A DNA stretch of 36,247 nucleotides, taken from the NCBI GenBank assembly GCA_009377665.1, contig WHTO01000009.1, forward strand, positions 1-36,247. Reading direction: 5' to 3'. Under the pieces are notes generated by a model, which searched no databases, was not told the origin of the DNA, and saw nothing but the letters and a program-made list of their open reading frames with translations. Positions 25,501-33,438 of the stretch are shown here, in pieces (the first letter of the stretch is position 1; every line of letters begins with the position of its first letter). Position numbers and translations under genes: made by a program. This stretch comes from Dehalococcoidia bacterium. Its GTDB lineage: Bacteria; Chloroflexota; Dehalococcoidia; WHTO01.

Positions 25501-26502
25501 TCAGAGTGATCGCTTGAGCGTGATTATCCGCTCGTACGACTCATCAATGCGCGCCTCACTAACCCTGCCGCTGCCGACCAGGTCGAGGATGAAGGAAATC
25601 GCGCGTGCGATCGCATCCTCTTCGTAGACGGAGTTGTTAGCGAAAACGAGGATGTCGACACCGGCCAGGATCGCGGCCTCGACCGCTGTCTCGAAGCCGT
25701 AGTGCTCGGTGATGGCGCCCATTTGCATGTCGTCCGAGATAACGACGCCCTGGTAACCGAGCTCACCGCGTAGGAGGCCCGAGATCGTGGCGTTCGAAAG
25801 GGTAGCCGGCACGTGGGGGTCGAGCGCCTCGTTGAAGACGTGGGCTGTCATCACCATGTCAGCCTGCCCGGCGGCGATGATCCCCTGGTATGGCAGGAGC
25901 TCCTCACTGGTCCACGTGTCGGTGACGTCGACGAATCCCAGATGGGAGTCGGCCGTTGAGCTGCCGTGGCCGGGAAAGTGCTTGAGCGCCGTCAAGGCGC
26001 CCACCTCGCCGTGAGCGCCGATGACCTCCAGGGCATGCGCCTCCACGACCGCGGGATCGGCGGAGAAGCTGCGCTCAAGCCCACCGATGACAGGGTTCGC
26101 CGGGTTGGTGTTGAGGTCGACGACAGGTGCGAGGTTGAGGTTGATGCCCAGTCCTGCGAGCGTGGCGGCAGTCGCCGCAGCCTCGGAGAAGGTCAGGGAC
26201 AGGTCGTCGATCTCACCAAGGTACTGCGCCGAGACCGTCGGCGGAAAACCGAAGCTCTCCTTTAGGCGGCTGACGCGTCCGCCCTCCTGGTCGATCGCAA
26301 CCAGGAGGGGCGTCGGTGCGAGAGATTGCAGCGACGCGACGAGAGCGCCGACCTGTTCAGGTGATTCGATGTTCCTCACGGGAGAGTTCGCCGGCACGTG
26401 GTAGTCAAAGAGCACGACGCCGCCGAGGTGACGTTCGCTGATATCGACGGCAACGGTGTCTGTAGCCTCGACCGCCAGTCCGCGGAAGCCGGCCATCAGC
26501 AT
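25501..26502 (-). CDS. nagZ: Glycoside hydrolase family 3, beta-N-acetylhexosaminidase (NagZ-like)
   Basis: A GH3 barrel enzyme that removes N-acetylglucosamine from peptidoglycan fragments. DQEGGRVSRL, the NagZ signature KHFPGHGSSTADSH and VISDDMQMGAI, which contains the Asp nucleophile, are all present. Only the single catalytic barrel is encoded, as in NagZ. The first ATG in frame is at 26502, but similarity (PLEEKVGQ) and a lipoprotein signal continue upstream to about 26751 with no ATG, GTG or TTG. The given start therefore removes the first barrel residues and is a minimum. If the lipoprotein leader is used, the enzyme acts outside the membrane, where it could process cell-wall fragments or external chitin sugars. 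Confidence 0.9.
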   Translation of the reverse strand: MLMAGFRGLAVEATDTVAVDISERHLGGVVLFDYHVPANSPVRNIESPEQVGALVASLQSLAPTPLLVAIDQEGGRVSRLKESFGFPPTVSAQYLGEIDDLSLTFSEAAATAATLAGLGINLNLAPVVDLNTNPANPVIGGLERSFSADPAVVEAHALEVIGAHGEVGALTALKHFPGHGSSTADSHLGFVDVTDTWTSEELLPYQGIIAAGQADMVMTAHVFNEALDPHVPATLSNATISGLLRGELGYQGVVISDDMQMGAITEHYGFETAVEAAILAGVDILVFANNSVYEEDAIARAISFILDLVGSGRVSEARIDESYERIITLKRSL

Positions 26503-26751
26503 CTGCCCAACCTTCTCTTCGAGAGGGATGCCGGAGGTCGAGCCGGATGTCGGCGACGCTGGCGGCTCGGAAGGCGCCGCTGATGCGGCAGCCGGCGGCG
26601 TCGCGTCGGGACTTGATGGCGTTGTGTCTGGCGACCCCGGCGAGGTGGGATCGAGGTCGTCTGCGCCGTCGTCGTCGCCGCAGGCAGTCAGTGCGACGGC
26701 CAGCAGGGCCTGCCCGCTGACGGCCAGGAAGGCGCGACGCCCGAGGCGCCG
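26503..26751 (-). other. Upstream coding extension of the NagZ gene: lipoprotein signal without a start codon
   Basis: In frame with nagZ the minus strand reads RRLGRRAFLAVSG, then QALLAVALTAC, which is a twin-arginine-like hydrophobic signal ending in a lipobox LTAC. An acidic stretch GDDDGADDLD and a Pro/Ser/Thr linker follow, and the barrel start PLEEKVGQ. All Val and Leu codons in the segment are GTC, CTG, CTC or similar, so no ATG, GTG or TTG exists. The frame stays open further upstream, again without a normal start. Either a rare start codon is used or the start was lost. Confidence 0.7.
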
Positions 26752-26836
26752 GGTTGGCCCTGCTAGTCTCGCCTCGTTACCGACCGCTATCCCCCACCCA
26801 CATCCAGGATGTCGCGCGCCACGTTGTGATGACGCA

Positions 26837-26860
26837 CGGCTATCCTGATCAGGATAGCCG
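26837..26860. promoter_or_regulatory. Perfect 24-bp palindrome between nagZ and rplS
   Basis: CGGCTATCCTGA followed at once by its reverse complement, centred on GATC. It lies in the divergent promoter region, 143 bases before the rplS start. It has no T-run and so is more likely a protein-binding operator than a terminator; the binding protein is unknown. Confidence 0.6.
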
Positions 26861-26920
26861 CGATTGGCGCTGCGTCCTCTCGACGAGTCAGTACGGACAG
26901 CGACTAGGCGGGCGCTCTGC

Positions 26921-26926
26921 TATGTT
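26921..26926 (+). promoter_or_regulatory. Possible -10 box for rplS
   Basis: TATGTT lies 54 bases before the rplS ATG, just upstream of the leader hairpin. The -35 region is not recognisable. Confidence 0.35.
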
Positions 26927-26934
26927 TTTTCTAT

Positions 26935-26961
26935 CCGCGCGCTATCGCACGCGGCTTTTTT
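26935..26961 (+). terminator. Intrinsic terminator-like hairpin in the rplS leader (possible attenuator)
   Basis: CCGCG pairs with CGCGG (26935-26939 with 26950-26954), with an inner GC/GC pair around TATC. The hairpin is followed by C and six T. It ends 19 bases before the rplS ATG, immediately upstream of the GTGGAG ribosome-binding site. It may end transcription from upstream or act as an attenuator of the L19 message. Confidence 0.6.
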
Positions 26962-26979
26962 CTTGAGTGGAGCATCGTC

Positions 26980-27357
26980 ATGAACCTGGCTGAAGCGATC
27001 GGCCTGGAGCTTAACCCCAACGACAAGATCGCCGAGTTCAACGTCGGCGACACCGTGAAGGCGCACCTGCGGATCGTCGAGACAGATCCTGAGCGCAACC
27101 GCACGACCGAGCGAGTCCAGGCCTTCGAGGGTGTCTGCATCCGCAGGCGCAACGCCGGGCCCAGTTCGAACTTTACCTTGCGCCGCGTCTCGCATGGCGT
27201 GGGTGTGGAGCGCACGTTCCCCATCTACTCGCCTCGGCTCGAGAAGGTCGAGGTCATCCGCCGGGGGAAGGTGCGCCGGGCGAAGCTTTACTACCTGCGC
27301 CAGCGCAGCGGTAAGTCGGCTCGGATCAAAGAGCCGCCGCGCATCAAGAAGACCTAG
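26980..27357 (+). CDS. rplS: 50S ribosomal protein L19
   Basis: A 125-residue L19 of the large ribosomal subunit, located at the interface with the 30S subunit. Family signatures are [51 protein letters not shown] and a basic tail [20 protein letters not shown]. The ATG has GTGGAG 8 nt upstream. The leader carries a terminator-like hairpin with six T. priA follows on the same strand after 34 bases, not the usual trmD-rplS neighbourhood. Confidence 0.98.
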   Translation: MNLAEAIGLELNPNDKIAEFNVGDTVKAHLRIVETDPERNRTTERVQAFEGVCIRRRNAGPSSNFTLRRVSHGVGVERTFPIYSPRLEKVEVIRRGKVRRAKLYYLRQRSGKSARIKEPPRIKKT

Positions 27358-27391
27358 CCGGGATTCCGGATCGCACTCCTGGACCGTTGAC

Positions 27392-30019
27392 GTGCCCTTC
27401 GCCGAGGTCAGCGTCAACTCGCCGATTCCAGCTCGCCAGACTTACACCTACGAGATCCCGCCCGGCCTCGATCTAAGGCCCGGCCAGGGCGTCTACGTCC
27501 CGTTCGGGCCGCGCGTGCTCCAGGGTATCGTGGTCGAGGTCACGGAAGCGCCGCGCTACGAGGATTACAGGCCGATCGAGGGTGTGATCGACGCCACGCC
27601 CCTCGTCGCCCCTGGGCGGTTAGCGCTCGCGCGCTGGATGGCCGAACGCTACGTTTCGGCCCTCTACCCGGCGGTGTCGTTGATGCTTCCGCCTGGTTTC
27701 GAGCGCAAGCCCCTCACCGTGATCGAGCCCGGCCCCAACTGGGACAAGCGCGGGGGCGGACTCGACCAACAGGTGATCGTCGACGAGGTGAGAGCTCGTG
27801 GGCGCGTCGAGATTGAGGACCTCAAAAGGGCAGCGGGCTTGAAGCGCAACGCGCCCCTGCTGGCACTGATCAATCGAGGGATCTTATCGAGAAGCTATCA
27901 GTTGGACAGGCCGCGAGTAGCTCCAAAGACCACGACCATTGTGGAGCTGGTTCGGCCTCAAGGTGGGCCGCCTGAGCCCGGCCCGGTTAAGCGCTCGAAG
28001 CAGGCGGATCTCCTCGAGCGCCTTAGCAGCCAGCCCGCTCTCAGTTTTGTCGAGGCTCGTGCCATCGCCGGGCCGATCTCCAATCTGAACAAGCTGGTGA
28101 GCGCCGGTCAGATTCGGATCAGCGATTCGGATGTCGTCCTCCTCGTGACGCCGGAGGAAGCGTTGCGCCGCGCCGCCGAGATGCGTTCCTCGTCGAGGGT
28201 CATGCGAGAACGGGCGACCGTCGCCTACCTGTCCGGTACTGGAGGTGTGGCCACCTACGGCGAGCTCAGGGAAGCCACCGGCGTTTCGCGCGCCATGCTC
28301 GACGAGATGGCCACCGGTGGCGTCCTGCGCCTGGTCGAACGCCAGGTCGAGCGCGACCCGCTGTCGGACAGGGTATACGAGCGGCGAGGGCCCCCGGAGC
28401 TAACAGGCTTTCAGACGCGCTGTGCCTATGCCATCGAGTCAGCCATTAACTCCGCTAGCACCGCGCGGTTCCTTCTCCACGGCGTCACCGGCGCGGGGAA
28501 GACCGAGGTCTACCTGGACGCACTGGATGCCGCCGTCATCCGCGGCAAGCGAGGGATCGTCCTGGTCCCGGAGATCGCACTGACGCCGCAGACGATCGGG
28601 CGTTTCTCCGCGCGCTTCCCCGGGCGTGTTGCAGTCTTTCATAGCGGGCTTTCGGCCGGAGAGCTGCACGATCAGTGGCATGGCGTCCGCGATGGGCGCT
28701 ACGACGTGGTGATTGGCACGCGGAGCGCGCTCTTCGCGCCCCAGCCGGACCTCGGCCTTGTCGTCATCGATGAGGAGCACGAGTGGACCTACAAGGAGGC
28801 CGAGCGTCAGCCCGCTTACGACGCTCGCGATGCAGCGGTCCGTTTATGCGAGGAGATGGGCGCTGTGCTGGTTGCCGGGTCTGCCACGCCGCGCGTCGAG
28901 TCGTATCACGCGGCGCTGGAAGGGCAATGGCAGTTGCTCAAACTCGATCAGCGGATAGCGGGCAAAGGGGGAGGCGTCCCAACCGTGATCCCGCTGCCGC
29001 CAGTAACGGTCGTCGACCTCAGAGAGGAGCTGAGGGCGGGCAACAGGAGCATCTTCAGCCGCCTGCTCCAGGAATCGCTGCGTGCAGCGATTGGCGCGGG
29101 GCAGCAGGCCCTGCTCTTTCTTAACCGACGGGGCAGCGCCGGCTTTCTGCTCTGCCGCGCGTGCGGGTATGTGCCAACCTGCTCCGCCTGCGGGCTGGCT
29201 TTCAGCTTGCACCGCGATGAGGAGCGACTGGTGTGCCACGGCTGCAGTCGCCGCCGCAACGTATACGCGTCGTGTCCGGGTTGCCGTGGCCCTTACCTCA
29301 AACCAATGGGTGCCGGGACCCAGCGCGTCGAAGAAGAGGTCCAGCAGCTGATCCCCGGCGTCCGTGTGCTGCGCTGGGACCGTGATGCGACGGGTGCCAG
29401 GGGCGCGCACGAGCGCATCCTCGGCAGCTTCCTGGCCGGCGAGGCCGATGTGCTCGTAGGGACGCAGATGCTGGCCAAGGGTCTCGACATGCCGCGAGTC
29501 AGCCTCGCGGGCGTGGTTAATGCCGACATCGGCCTCAACCTGCCTGACTTCCGGTCTGCGGAGAAGACCTTCCAGCTCCTCGCCCAGGTCGCTGGCAGGG
29601 CAGGGCGTGCCGAGAACACGGGATCGGCGATCTTCCAGACGTACCTTCCGGAGAACTACGCCATCGTCGCCGCGGCGCAGCACGACTATGAAGGTTTCTA
29701 CAGCGCCGAAATCGACCGGCGACGGAGGCTGCGCTATCCGCCTTTCCGCCGGCTGGCCCGGTTGACGTTCGCACACACGAGCGCCGACGCAGGACTGCGC
29801 GAGGCCGAGCGGGTGGCGCGGGTGTTGCGCGAGGAGGTCCTGCGCCGCGGACTGCCCTCCACGGAGGTGGTCGGACCCGCACCCGCCCTCATGCAGAAGA
29901 CGCGTGGGCGTTTCCGTTGGGACGTCCTGGTCAAATCCGGCTCGCCAGAGTCACTGGTCGATGGGCTCGACCTCGGCCAGTCGTGGCGGGTTGAAGTCGA
30001 CCCCGCGTCGATGTCCTGA
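27392..30019 (+). CDS. priA: Primosomal protein N', replication restart helicase PriA
   Basis: An 875-residue 3'-5' helicase that recognises stalled forks and reloads the replisome. The N-terminal DNA-binding domain starts VPFAEVSVNSPIPARQTYTY. Walker A is GVTGAGKTEVYLDAL (about residue 365), and the DEAH-type motif is VVIDEEHEWTYKEAERQPAY. The zinc-binding Cys pairs are CRACGYVPTCSACG and CHGCSRRRNVYASCPGC, followed by GTQMLAKGLDMPRVSLAGVV and QVAGRAGR motifs V and VI. The GTG at 27392 is chosen because the frame upstream is antisense-like overlap with rplS. At 875 residues it is somewhat longer than the Escherichia coli protein. It is intact, in the cluster rplS-priA-def. Confidence 0.96.
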   Translation: MPFAEVSVNSPIPARQTYTYEIPPGLDLRPGQGVYVPFGPRVLQGIVVEVTEAPRYEDYRPIEGVIDATPLVAPGRLALARWMAERYVSALYPAVSLMLPPGFERKPLTVIEPGPNWDKRGGGLDQQVIVDEVRARGRVEIEDLKRAAGLKRNAPLLALINRGILSRSYQLDRPRVAPKTTTIVELVRPQGGPPEPGPVKRSKQADLLERLSSQPALSFVEARAIAGPISNLNKLVSAGQIRISDSDVVLLVTPEEALRRAAEMRSSSRVMRERATVAYLSGTGGVATYGELREATGVSRAMLDEMATGGVLRLVERQVERDPLSDRVYERRGPPELTGFQTRCAYAIESAINSASTARFLLHGVTGAGKTEVYLDALDAAVIRGKRGIVLVPEIALTPQTIGRFSARFPGRVAVFHSGLSAGELHDQWHGVRDGRYDVVIGTRSALFAPQPDLGLVVIDEEHEWTYKEAERQPAYDARDAAVRLCEEMGAVLVAGSATPRVESYHAALEGQWQLLKLDQRIAGKGGGVPTVIPLPPVTVVDLREELRAGNRSIFSRLLQESLRAAIGAGQQALLFLNRRGSAGFLLCRACGYVPTCSACGLAFSLHRDEERLVCHGCSRRRNVYASCPGCRGPYLKPMGAGTQRVEEEVQQLIPGVRVLRWDRDATGARGAHERILGSFLAGEADVLVGTQMLAKGLDMPRVSLAGVVNADIGLNLPDFRSAEKTFQLLAQVAGRAGRAENTGSAIFQTYLPENYAIVAAAQHDYEGFYSAEIDRRRRLRYPPFRRLARLTFAHTSADAGLREAERVARVLREEVLRRGLPSTEVVGPAPALMQKTRGRFRWDVLVKSGSPESLVDGLDLGQSWRVEVDPASMS

Positions 30020-30081
30020 GGGGCCTTAAAGCGGGTGGTTGCTAGAATCCCTACTTGCACCATCGGGGAGGTGAGAGAGGC

Positions 30082-30612
30082 TTGGCGGTCCATCCCATTC
30101 GCTACCTCGGGGACCCGGTCCTCAGGAACAGGGCGAAGAAAGTAACCCGGATCGATGGCTCAATCGAGCGCCTCTTCGACGACATGCTGGAGTCCATGCA
30201 CGCGGCCCGCGGCGTTGGGCTCGCTGCCCCTCAGATAGGAATCCCGCTGCGCCTGATAGTCATCCAAACCGACCCCGAGGACGAGCCCATATTCCTGGCC
30301 AATCCGGAGATCGTGAAGGTGCAGGGCGTCCGATACCTCGATGAGGGGTGTCTCTCGGTCCCCGGCTACCGCGGCAGTATCCCGCGGTCCACGAAGGTGG
30401 TGGCCAAGGGGATGGACCGCAGCGGCAAATCGGTGCGCATCCGCGCCGAGGACGATCTCTTGGCCGAGGCCCTCGAACACGAGATTGACCACGTCAACGG
30501 CGTGCTCTACATAGACCACCTTGAGAAGCGCGAGGATCTCGTCAAGATCGAGCCGGAAGACGAGGCCGAGTTGGACGGCGAGCCCGAAGGCGACGAAGAA
30601 GCGGCCGGCTAG
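30082..30612 (+). CDS. def: Peptide deformylase
   Basis: A 176-residue metalloenzyme that removes the formyl group from nascent proteins. All three motifs are present: GVGLAAPQIG, EGCLSVPG with the Cys metal ligand, and HEIDHVNG with the two His ligands and catalytic Glu (Val replaces the usual Leu). The TTG at 30082 is chosen because GGAGGTGA lies just upstream at good spacing; the frame is open to an ATG at 30055 that has no site. The C-terminus is an acidic tail (EPEDEAELDGEPEGDEEAAG). Its stop codon shares CTAG with the converging gene's stop. Confidence 0.96.
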   Translation: MAVHPIRYLGDPVLRNRAKKVTRIDGSIERLFDDMLESMHAARGVGLAAPQIGIPLRLIVIQTDPEDEPIFLANPEIVKVQGVRYLDEGCLSVPGYRGSIPRSTKVVAKGMDRSGKSVRIRAEDDLLAEALEHEIDHVNGVLYIDHLEKREDLVKIEPEDEAELDGEPEGDEEAAG

Positions 30613-31067
30613 GTTGCCGTCAGCCGGCTTCGTTCGGTAGGCGATCCTGAATCCTCGGTACAGTCGCCTTCCAGGCGGCGCCACAGGTAGTAGCCCGCGA
30701 TGACCTCGATCATCAGCGATGGCCAGTGAAGCTTGAACTTCCCATGGGCCATCTCATAGCGCTTGAAGGGCCAGAGGAAAGGTATCCTGCCACCGAGTGC
30801 CTGGTCGGCAAGCAGGTGAGAGAGGTGGCCCGCCAGGATCCCCCGGCCAGCGGCGGGACCGCCCAGCCGATAGGCCACCAGCGACGTGAGCGCTGTCGCC
30901 GGTATGTTATGGGCCAGGTAGCGGCTCGACGCCGTGGCCTTCAACACCCAGGCCAGCGGCTTGTCGACGAGGTCGGGGATCTGACTGCCCAGGGCAGCGG
31001 CCAGCGGGTCGCCCTTCAACCGATCGGACGTTATGAGAGCACTCGCCAGGTGGCCGAGGGGAAGCAC
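30609..31067 (-). CDS. Small membrane metal-dependent hydrolase-like protein (YdjM/DUF457 type)
   Basis: A 152-residue protein with several hydrophobic stretches and conserved His/Asp residues in the pattern of the YdjM-type membrane-bound metal-dependent hydrolases: LGHLASALITSD, GSQIPDLVDKPLAW, YLAHNIPATAL and GHLSHLLADQ. The GTG at 31067 overlaps the stop of the fumarate hydratase-type gene by one base (TAGTG), so the two are translationally coupled. It follows that gene and the CYTH-CHAD gene in one operon. The biochemical role is unproven for the family. Confidence 0.75.
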   Translation of the reverse strand: MLPLGHLASALITSDRLKGDPLAAALGSQIPDLVDKPLAWVLKATASSRYLAHNIPATALTSLVAYRLGGPAAGRGILAGHLSHLLADQALGGRIPFLWPFKRYEMAHGKFKLHWPSLMIEVIAGYYLWRRLEGDCTEDSGSPTERSRLTAT

Positions 31068-31690
31068 TAACCGCCTGAGATGACCATCTTTTCCGAGGGT
31101 GTGTAGCCATCGAGCTTGCTCATGTCGCGGTACTGGCGGCGGCCGTCCCAGAGCAGATCATTGCCATAGGCGTCGTCGCAGACGATGACGGGAAAGTCTT
31201 CGACCTGGAAGCGCTTCACAGACTCGGTGCCGAGGTCCTCGTAGGCGATCACCTCGACGCTCTTCACCTGCTGGGAGAGGAGGGCGCCGGCGCCGCCGAT
31301 GGCGATGAAGTAGACCGCCTTGTTCTTCTTCAGGGATTCCCGCACTTCTTCGCCGCGGTTGCTCTTGCCGATCGCGGCCTTGAGACCCTCCTCGAGGATG
31401 CGGGGCGTGAACGGATCCAGGCGGCCCGCTGTGGTGGGGCCAGCAGAACCGACGTTGCGTCCGGGCCGTGTTGGTGTCGGGCCGACGTAGTAGATGATCT
31501 GTCCTTTGACGTCGAAGGGCAGGGGTTCGCCGGCGTCGAGTGCCGCCACGAAACGCTTGTGTGCTGCGTCCCGGGCGCCGTAAACCGTGCCCGTTATACG
31601 CACGCGGTCTCCCACCTTCAACTGCATGACATCGTCGTCCGTCAGCGGCGGCTGCAGGCGGAACTCGTTGTCCCCGATCTTCTCAATCAT
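31067..31690 (-). CDS. Class I fumarate hydratase / tartrate dehydratase beta-subunit-type protein
   Basis: A 207-residue protein of the fumarate hydratase C-terminal (beta) domain family, which pairs with an iron-sulfur alpha subunit to hydrate fumarate to malate. Signatures are LKVGDRVRITGTVYGARDAAH, IIYYVGPTPTRPGRNVGSAGPTT with substrate-binding residues, and YFIAIGGAGALLSQQ. The alpha subunit gene is not in this window. It overlaps the CYTH-CHAD gene by 8 nt upstream and the membrane hydrolase gene by 1 nt downstream, so the three form one operon. Whether the substrate is fumarate or tartrate cannot be told. Confidence 0.92.
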   Translation of the reverse strand: MIEKIGDNEFRLQPPLTDDDVMQLKVGDRVRITGTVYGARDAAHKRFVAALDAGEPLPFDVKGQIIYYVGPTPTRPGRNVGSAGPTTAGRLDPFTPRILEEGLKAAIGKSNRGEEVRESLKKNKAVYFIAIGGAGALLSQQVKSVEVIAYEDLGTESVKRFQVEDFPVIVCDDAYGNDLLWDGRRQYRDMSKLDGYTPSEKMVISGG

Positions 31691-33392
31691 TGGTCAGCTC
31701 CATCTTCTCGGTTGCCACCTTATCTTCCCATGCCGCGCCGTTAGCGACCTCCACGCGAAGGGCAGCTGGCTGCGTTGCCGCTGCCCGTTTTGCTTCATGG
31801 GCCTTGAGTGACTGCCTCAGGCGCCGCACGGCAGGATCGCGGGCGAATCGGCGGTAGGCCTTGGCGTATCCGGATCGCAGGGTCTGCTGCTTCGCCTCCT
31901 CAGCCGTGATCAAACGGCCGATGTCGAGGACGGCCTGGCGTGAGTCCAGGGCCGGAGATTCCAGCGCAACGAGCGTGCCTCGTCCGCGGCCACGATTTGA
32001 GTCCTGCAATGCGCCCAGGTAGTCCTGGAGTGCGACGCAGGCGGCCACGGCCTTGCGTGTGCCTGTGGGAAGAGCGGGACCCAGGGCTTCCATCGCGTAC
32101 CGCGCACGCTTGACTCGGATTCGCAGGCGATGGAGTTCTTCATCCGCTGACTGCCCGCCGAGCCGCCGCCCCAGCTTGAGGACCCCCGCGGTCCGTGACA
32201 GGACCAGCGCTGGACCGTAGGTGGCGACGGGTCGACGCTCCGCCGTGCGGCGAGGAGGCCCGGACAGGGGGCGGACCAGCGTGCGAAACGAGGCGATCAG
32301 GCGGGCGTAGCGACGGCTGTCGAGCGCACGGAGGAGGCCATCCCGCTGGCGCTCCCGCTCGCCCTGCAGGTGCTCGAGGTAGGCTGATGCCCCGCTCACC
32401 TCGCCCCCCTGGACTACCGGAGCAAGCATAGACACCTGGACGTCAAGGTCGCGAACGGCGCCCAGGCAATCACCCAGCCATCCGAGTTCCTCGCGAAGCG
32501 GGCCGCCACGCGCCGGCAGGACTTCGGAGAACAGTCTCAAAAACGTGCGAGCTCGCCTGACCGCGACCCGCATGTCGTGCAGTGCTTCGTCGTCCTCACC
32601 CAGGCGAGTGCCCGCCTCTCGTTCCAGGATCCTGGCGAGCTGGCGGCGAAGGATGGCCGACACCGCCTCGCGGGAGCTGGTGTTGCCATCGAACACCAAC
32701 GGACCGACATCCATGAACAGCCGGGGTGCAAGCCCCGCCGCGGAAAGGCCGCGCTGGAACTTGCTCACTCTCACGGGTAGGAAGTCTCCGCCAGCGATCA
32801 ACGACTCCGCCAGCCGGTCAACGTCCTCGGGGCTGCCCCCGGGGAGCATCTCAATCTCGAGTTCGCGGAAGCGGATCGGATGACGCTTGCCGGGTGCGTG
32901 GATCACCGTGCGATCGATCGCGATCTCGGCGAGCGCCGATCCACCGTCGACGCGCGTCACGTTCCGGGTCATGCGCTCGGAACGAAGGCGAAAAAGGCTC
33001 CGAAGCGGGGCCGTGCCGGCAAGCAGGCGAATACGTGAGCCGGCTGGCCCGGCAGGAGGCAGGTCCTTCAGCGTGCCCGGCGCCGGGACGACCTGGCTGA
33101 TCTCCGTTCGGACGAGGCGCCCGTCATTCCCTTCGTCGAGCCCCTTGAGCACGAGAAGCGACTGCCGTCCTTCCCTCCTGAGCCGGAGGGCGAACCCGGC
33201 GCGATAGATCCGCCAGTCGGTGGTGTCGAAATACTCATCCCTGATCGTTCGACGGAGAGGCTCATCGAGCAGATAAGGCGCTGGAAGCGAAAGCCCCGCG
33301 TCTCCTTCCAGCGGCGAAGCGCCATCGACCGCGACGAGCTTGCGCTCTATCTCTTGAGCCATTCCGGTCCCGGGGGAGGCGTAACGCTTCAT
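31683..33392 (-). CDS. CYTH and CHAD domain protein
   Basis: A 569-residue protein. The N-terminal CYTH (triphosphate tunnel) domain begins with the EIERKLV motif (residues 13-19) and continues YFDTTDWRIYRAGFALRLRR, the usual Arg/Lys/Glu tunnel residues. The C-terminal CHAD domain (from about residue 240) has two His-rich helical repeats (ALHDMRVAVRRARTFLRLF and ELHRLRIRVKRARYAMEAL), which bind polyphosphate. The family cleaves inorganic triphosphate or attaches to polyphosphate granules. An ATG at 33362 (MAQEIERKLV) is an alternative start. A TAGAAT box 9 nt before 33392 supports the longer form. First gene of the operon with the fumarate hydratase-type gene. Confidence 0.9.
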   Translation of the reverse strand: MKRYASPGTGMAQEIERKLVAVDGASPLEGDAGLSLPAPYLLDEPLRRTIRDEYFDTTDWRIYRAGFALRLRREGRQSLLVLKGLDEGNDGRLVRTEISQVVPAPGTLKDLPPAGPAGSRIRLLAGTAPLRSLFRLRSERMTRNVTRVDGGSALAEIAIDRTVIHAPGKRHPIRFRELEIEMLPGGSPEDVDRLAESLIAGGDFLPVRVSKFQRGLSAAGLAPRLFMDVGPLVFDGNTSSREAVSAILRRQLARILEREAGTRLGEDDEALHDMRVAVRRARTFLRLFSEVLPARGGPLREELGWLGDCLGAVRDLDVQVSMLAPVVQGGEVSGASAYLEHLQGERERQRDGLLRALDSRRYARLIASFRTLVRPLSGPPRRTAERRPVATYGPALVLSRTAGVLKLGRRLGGQSADEELHRLRIRVKRARYAMEALGPALPTGTRKAVAACVALQDYLGALQDSNRGRGRGTLVALESPALDSRQAVLDIGRLITAEEAKQQTLRSGYAKAYRRFARDPAVRRLRQSLKAHEAKRAAATQPAALRVEVANGAAWEDKVATEKMELTND

Positions 33393-33438
33393 TCCATGCT
33401 GATTCTATGAAGCGCTCCTGCACTAAGGTGGTTCTTGA
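33393..33438. promoter_or_regulatory. 46-bp divergent promoter region with back-to-back -10 boxes
   Basis: TAGAAT on the minus strand (33407-33402) lies 9 nt before the CYTH-CHAD ATG. TAAGGT on the plus strand (33424-33429) lies 9 nt before the phosphatase ATG. The gap is too short for two ordinary leaders, so both messages should have at most a few untranslated bases. The -35 regions would overlap the other promoter. Confidence 0.45.

Noticed and set aside
28844-29776. Minus-strand 310-residue frame opposite priA
   Set aside because: Antisense to the helicase and zinc-binding part of PriA; no own signature.
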